A stretch of DNA of 22,933 bases, taken from the NCBI GenBank assembly GCA_964611385.1, contig CAZSXS010000061.1, positions 1-22,933 on the forward strand, read 5' to 3'. The DNA is from CAZSXS01 sp964611385 (GTDB lineage Bacteria; Bacillota; Clostridia; Lachnospirales; CAYPQA01). The notes beneath the pieces were generated by a model that saw only the letters and a list, made by a program, of their open reading frames with translations, ran no database searches and was not told the DNA's origin. Shown here piece after piece: positions 21,427 through 22,933 of this stretch. A program made the position numbers and the translations under genes. The first letter of the stretch is position 1. Every line of letters starts with the position of its first letter.

Positions 21427-21712
21427 ACGCCTTGCTCATTCCCACATGAGCAAGGCGTGACCATTACTGGTGTTTCCGTAGAACTTGGTAAACAAACGAT
21501 ACAATAAGTGTACCATAATTTACGGAGACAGTCAATGAGAAAAAACGAAACGCCGGAGGCGTTTTAGTCCTAGTAAAAGGGGCTATCATTTCGACGCGAT
21601 GATTTTGAGTTCCGTTTATAGGCACAGGCGTTTACGCCTGTGATAAGCCAATGTTCACATTGGCGTCATACCGACGTTTACGGCGGTATGAATTTCAGAA
21701 TTCGGAATGATA
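21427..21712 (+). other. Dense multi-hairpin region: candidate structured RNA or rolling-circle origin
   Basis: Within 286 non-coding bases I find: a 13-bp perfect hairpin (21427-21439/21446-21458); GTTTCCGTA/TACGGAGAC (21472-21480/21521-21529) enclosing TGGTA/TACCA; AAACGCC-gga-GGCGTTT (21548-21564); and a closing helix TATCATTTCGA/TCGGAATGATA (21584-21594/21702-21712, one G-U) that encloses three consecutive hairpins: CACAGGCG/CGCCTGTG with loop TTTA (21623-21642), GCCAATG/CATTGGC with loop TTCA (21647-21664), and CATACCG/CGGTATG with an inner CG-TTTA-CG (21667-21690). The neighbours fit two readings: an origin for the HUH Rep encoded downstream, or a phage non-coding RNA or leader. Confidence 0.6.
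21535..21567 (+). CDS. Possible 10-residue leader peptide inside the structured region
   Basis: GGAG lies 7 bases before an ATG reading MRKNETPEAF and a TAG stop. The last codons form the AAACGCC/GGCGTTT hairpin, an arrangement that translation could open. It may be chance. Confidence 0.2.
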   Translation: MRKNETPEAF

Positions 21713-21731
21713 TCAAAGGAGGATGTAAATT

Positions 21732-21989
21732 ATGTGTTCGCAAAATGTTCAAATTTCAATGGAAGTTTTCAAGAAAATGATTGAGTTGGTTGACGCGATT
21801 GATCCGCGGGGATGCTGCAAGGAATTCCAGGAAATTCACAAGGAAGTAAAAAAAGAGCTTTACGAAAAGAAAAGGAAAATCAGGAACCGTGAAGCATATT
21901 CAGAGATCATGAAAGCCCAAAGTGAAATCGAAAAAAATGAGGCCAGGGAAAACTACGTAATGACCAAAAAACTACCGGTTGGGTTCTGA
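21732..21989 (+). CDS. Small helical protein upstream of Rep, unknown function
   Basis: 85 residues, ATG preceded by AAAGGAGG. Almost entirely helical and highly charged: MEVFKKMIELVDAIDP (10-25), a CC pair at 28-29, then EIHKEVKKELYEKKRKIR and further Lys/Glu-rich helix, likely a coiled coil. It lies 16 bases before the Rep gene and directly after the structured region, so a replication or copy-control role is possible but unproven. Confidence 0.7.
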   Translation: MCSQNVQISMEVFKKMIELVDAIDPRGCCKEFQEIHKEVKKELYEKKRKIRNREAYSEIMKAQSEIEKNEARENYVMTKKLPVGF

Positions 21990-22005
21990 TTGGGGAGGGT
22001 TGATC

Positions 22006-22719
22006 ATGCCTTATTTTCAAAAACGGACACTACTGGGAAAGTACATGGAGATTGAGGAATACGCGGCATCAAAAAACGGTAGGAGATTAACAAGAGCCGG
22101 GAAAGAAAAGCCGTCTAGCGAAGCTCAAAGGAAGAAAAACGAAAGGCAAGCAGAAAAAAAGTTGACAAGATTAATGCATTGTAATTTTGATGAAAAGGAT
22201 TTTTTCTTGACCCTGACATTTAAAAATAAGCACTCAATAACGGAAGAAATGGCTGAACGAGAGTTCAATAACTATATCAGGAGGGTAAAGAACATACGGA
22301 ATAAAAACGGAATATCAGAATTGAGATACATAGTAGTGATGGGAAAGGACAAAAAGAACGGGCTGCATTTTCATCTAGTGATATCAGGAGGAATGCCCAA
22401 GGCAGTTATTGAAAGCTTATGGGGGAAGGGCAGAACCATGATCACCCAACTAGAGGAGGGTGAACACGGGTTTAAAGGATTGGCTATTTATTTTCTGAAA
22501 AACACGAAGCAGCTAGGGGATAGACCGAACAAGCGGAAATGGAAGCAGTCGATGAAGCTGGAGAAGCCAAAGGTTATCAAGTTAAAGCCGATTAAGCGCA
22601 TCAGTATGAAGAAAAACCCAAAGGCCCCAAAGGGGTATAGGGTTGTGGATTATGATTTGAGTGTAAACAAATTTACTGGAGCTATGTATCGGGTTGTGCT
22701 GTGCAGGAGGATTGAATGA
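22006..22719 (+). CDS. HUH-type replication initiator (rolling-circle Rep, ORF2/G2P-like)
   Basis: 237 residues. Rolling-circle Rep motifs in order: motif I FFLTLTF (67-72), motif II LHFHLVIS with the HUH histidines H121 and H123, and motif III AIYFLKN with the candidate nicking tyrosine Y162 and a lysine at 165. The N-terminal 60 residues are basic and helical, and the C-terminal third is very Lys/Pro-rich, suiting DNA binding. It should nick one strand at an origin and stay bound to the 5' end. The start is the ATG at 22006 with GGGAGG 7 bases upstream; an upstream extension has no ribosome site. Similar domains (REP ORF2-G2P type) occur in Bacillota phages. Confidence 0.8.
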   Translation: MPYFQKRTLLGKYMEIEEYAASKNGRRLTRAGKEKPSSEAQRKKNERQAEKKLTRLMHCNFDEKDFFLTLTFKNKHSITEEMAEREFNNYIRRVKNIRNKNGISELRYIVVMGKDKKNGLHFHLVISGGMPKAVIESLWGKGRTMITQLEEGEHGFKGLAIYFLKNTKQLGDRPNKRKWKQSMKLEKPKVIKLKPIKRISMKKNPKAPKGYRVVDYDLSVNKFTGAMYRVVLCRRIE

Positions 22720-22919
22720 GAATAGGACTTATAGACGTGGACAGCCACAATTTTCCCAATCTGCCAATCATGAAGTTATCGGCATATCATAAAGGTAAGA
22801 GACACGAAGTTTCGTTTTGGAACGCATTCGAGCAATATGACATCGTGTACAAGAGCAAAGTATTTAAAAATACGCAAGATATAGTGCTTTCACTTGAAAA
22901 CGGAGTCTATAATTGGTAA
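22716..22919 (+). CDS. Short protein like the N-terminus of a phage radical SAM/B12-type protein
   Basis: 67 residues; its ATG overlaps the Rep stop (ATGA), so translation is coupled. MRIGLIDVDSHNFPNLPIMK, then LSAYHKGKRHEV and YDIVYKSKVF, resembles the cobalamin-binding-like N-terminus of longer phage proteins of about 200-250 residues. Here it stops after ENGVYNW, before the part that would carry the cysteine motif. Either a genuinely short version or a truncated gene; the window ends 14 bases later. No good continuation is visible in the other frames. Confidence 0.5.
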   Translation: MRIGLIDVDSHNFPNLPIMKLSAYHKGKRHEVSFWNAFEQYDIVYKSKVFKNTQDIVLSLENGVYNW

Positions 22920-22933
22920 AATAAGACAATGGC

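Larger units (their letters stand above)
14534..22933. mobile_element. Integrated element with serine recombinase, probably a prophage (left part only)
   Basis: Everything right of the prmA promoter has mobile-element content: a large serine recombinase at the boundary, an XRE repressor with a divergent operator region, a rightward run of small overlapping genes, and an HUH Rep. Codon and base use is more A-rich than in the prmA block. The left end must lie between 14534 and about 14610; the palindromes CGGTATAGTACCG (14565-14577) and GAACTCCAGTTC (14577-14588) are the only attachment-site-like sequence there. No capsid, portal or tail genes are in view, so a phage is likely but a plasmid-like conjugative element is possible. 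Confidence 0.75.

Overview
The window looks like chromosomal DNA of a low-to-medium GC Gram-positive anaerobe, class Clostridia of the Bacillota. The basis is strong AGGAGG-type ribosome sites, TTG and GTG starts, sigma-A promoters with 17-base spacers, a short ThiI without a rhodanese domain paired with its own cysteine desulfurase, and a prmA-rsmE gene order typical of Firmicutes. I cannot name the genus. I see no rRNA, tRNA or CRISPR array.

Bases 1-9430 are mixed chromosomal genes: the N-terminal part of a UvrD/PcrA-type helicase, a mazEF toxin-antitoxin pair, a lipoprotein of GIN-type repeats (DUF2807), a Nudix hydrolase plus RidA pair, a TagA/WecG glycosyltransferase, an XRE regulator fused to a GIN-type beta-repeat domain, a YfcE-like phosphodiesterase and a Gfo/Idh/MocA oxidoreductase. 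Two intergenic regions (4245-4782 and 7848-8294) hold four copies of a 103-bp element with TATACTCAGTC terminal inverted repeats, arranged as two head-to-head pairs. The element ends create outward promoter-like sequences.

Bases 9431-14533 are a minus-strand housekeeping block: prmA, rsmE, a receiver-like protein that lacks the phosphorylatable Asp, a cysteine desulfurase, thiI, and then a cold-shock gene with its own promoter. PrmA and RsmE methylate the ribosome, and the desulfurase and ThiI together make 4-thiouridine in tRNA, so the block is translation-centred.

From about 14534 to the right edge lies the left part of an integrated element, probably a prophage. Its leftward arm carries a large serine recombinase, a small basic membrane protein, an 18-codon peptide ORF, a HIRAN-like membrane protein and an XRE repressor. 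A divergent promoter/operator region at 17982-18075 has three phased operator-like sites. The rightward early operon encodes small phage proteins, a PAPS-reductase-like gene split by a stop codon, a MazG-like NTP pyrophosphatase with a Cys/His-rich insert, a radical SAM protein, and an HUH-type (rolling-circle) Rep protein. A gene-free stretch upstream of the Rep operon (21427-21712) is packed with nested hairpins and is either a replication origin or a structured RNA. It is the strongest candidate here for something undescribed. The right end of the element is outside the window.
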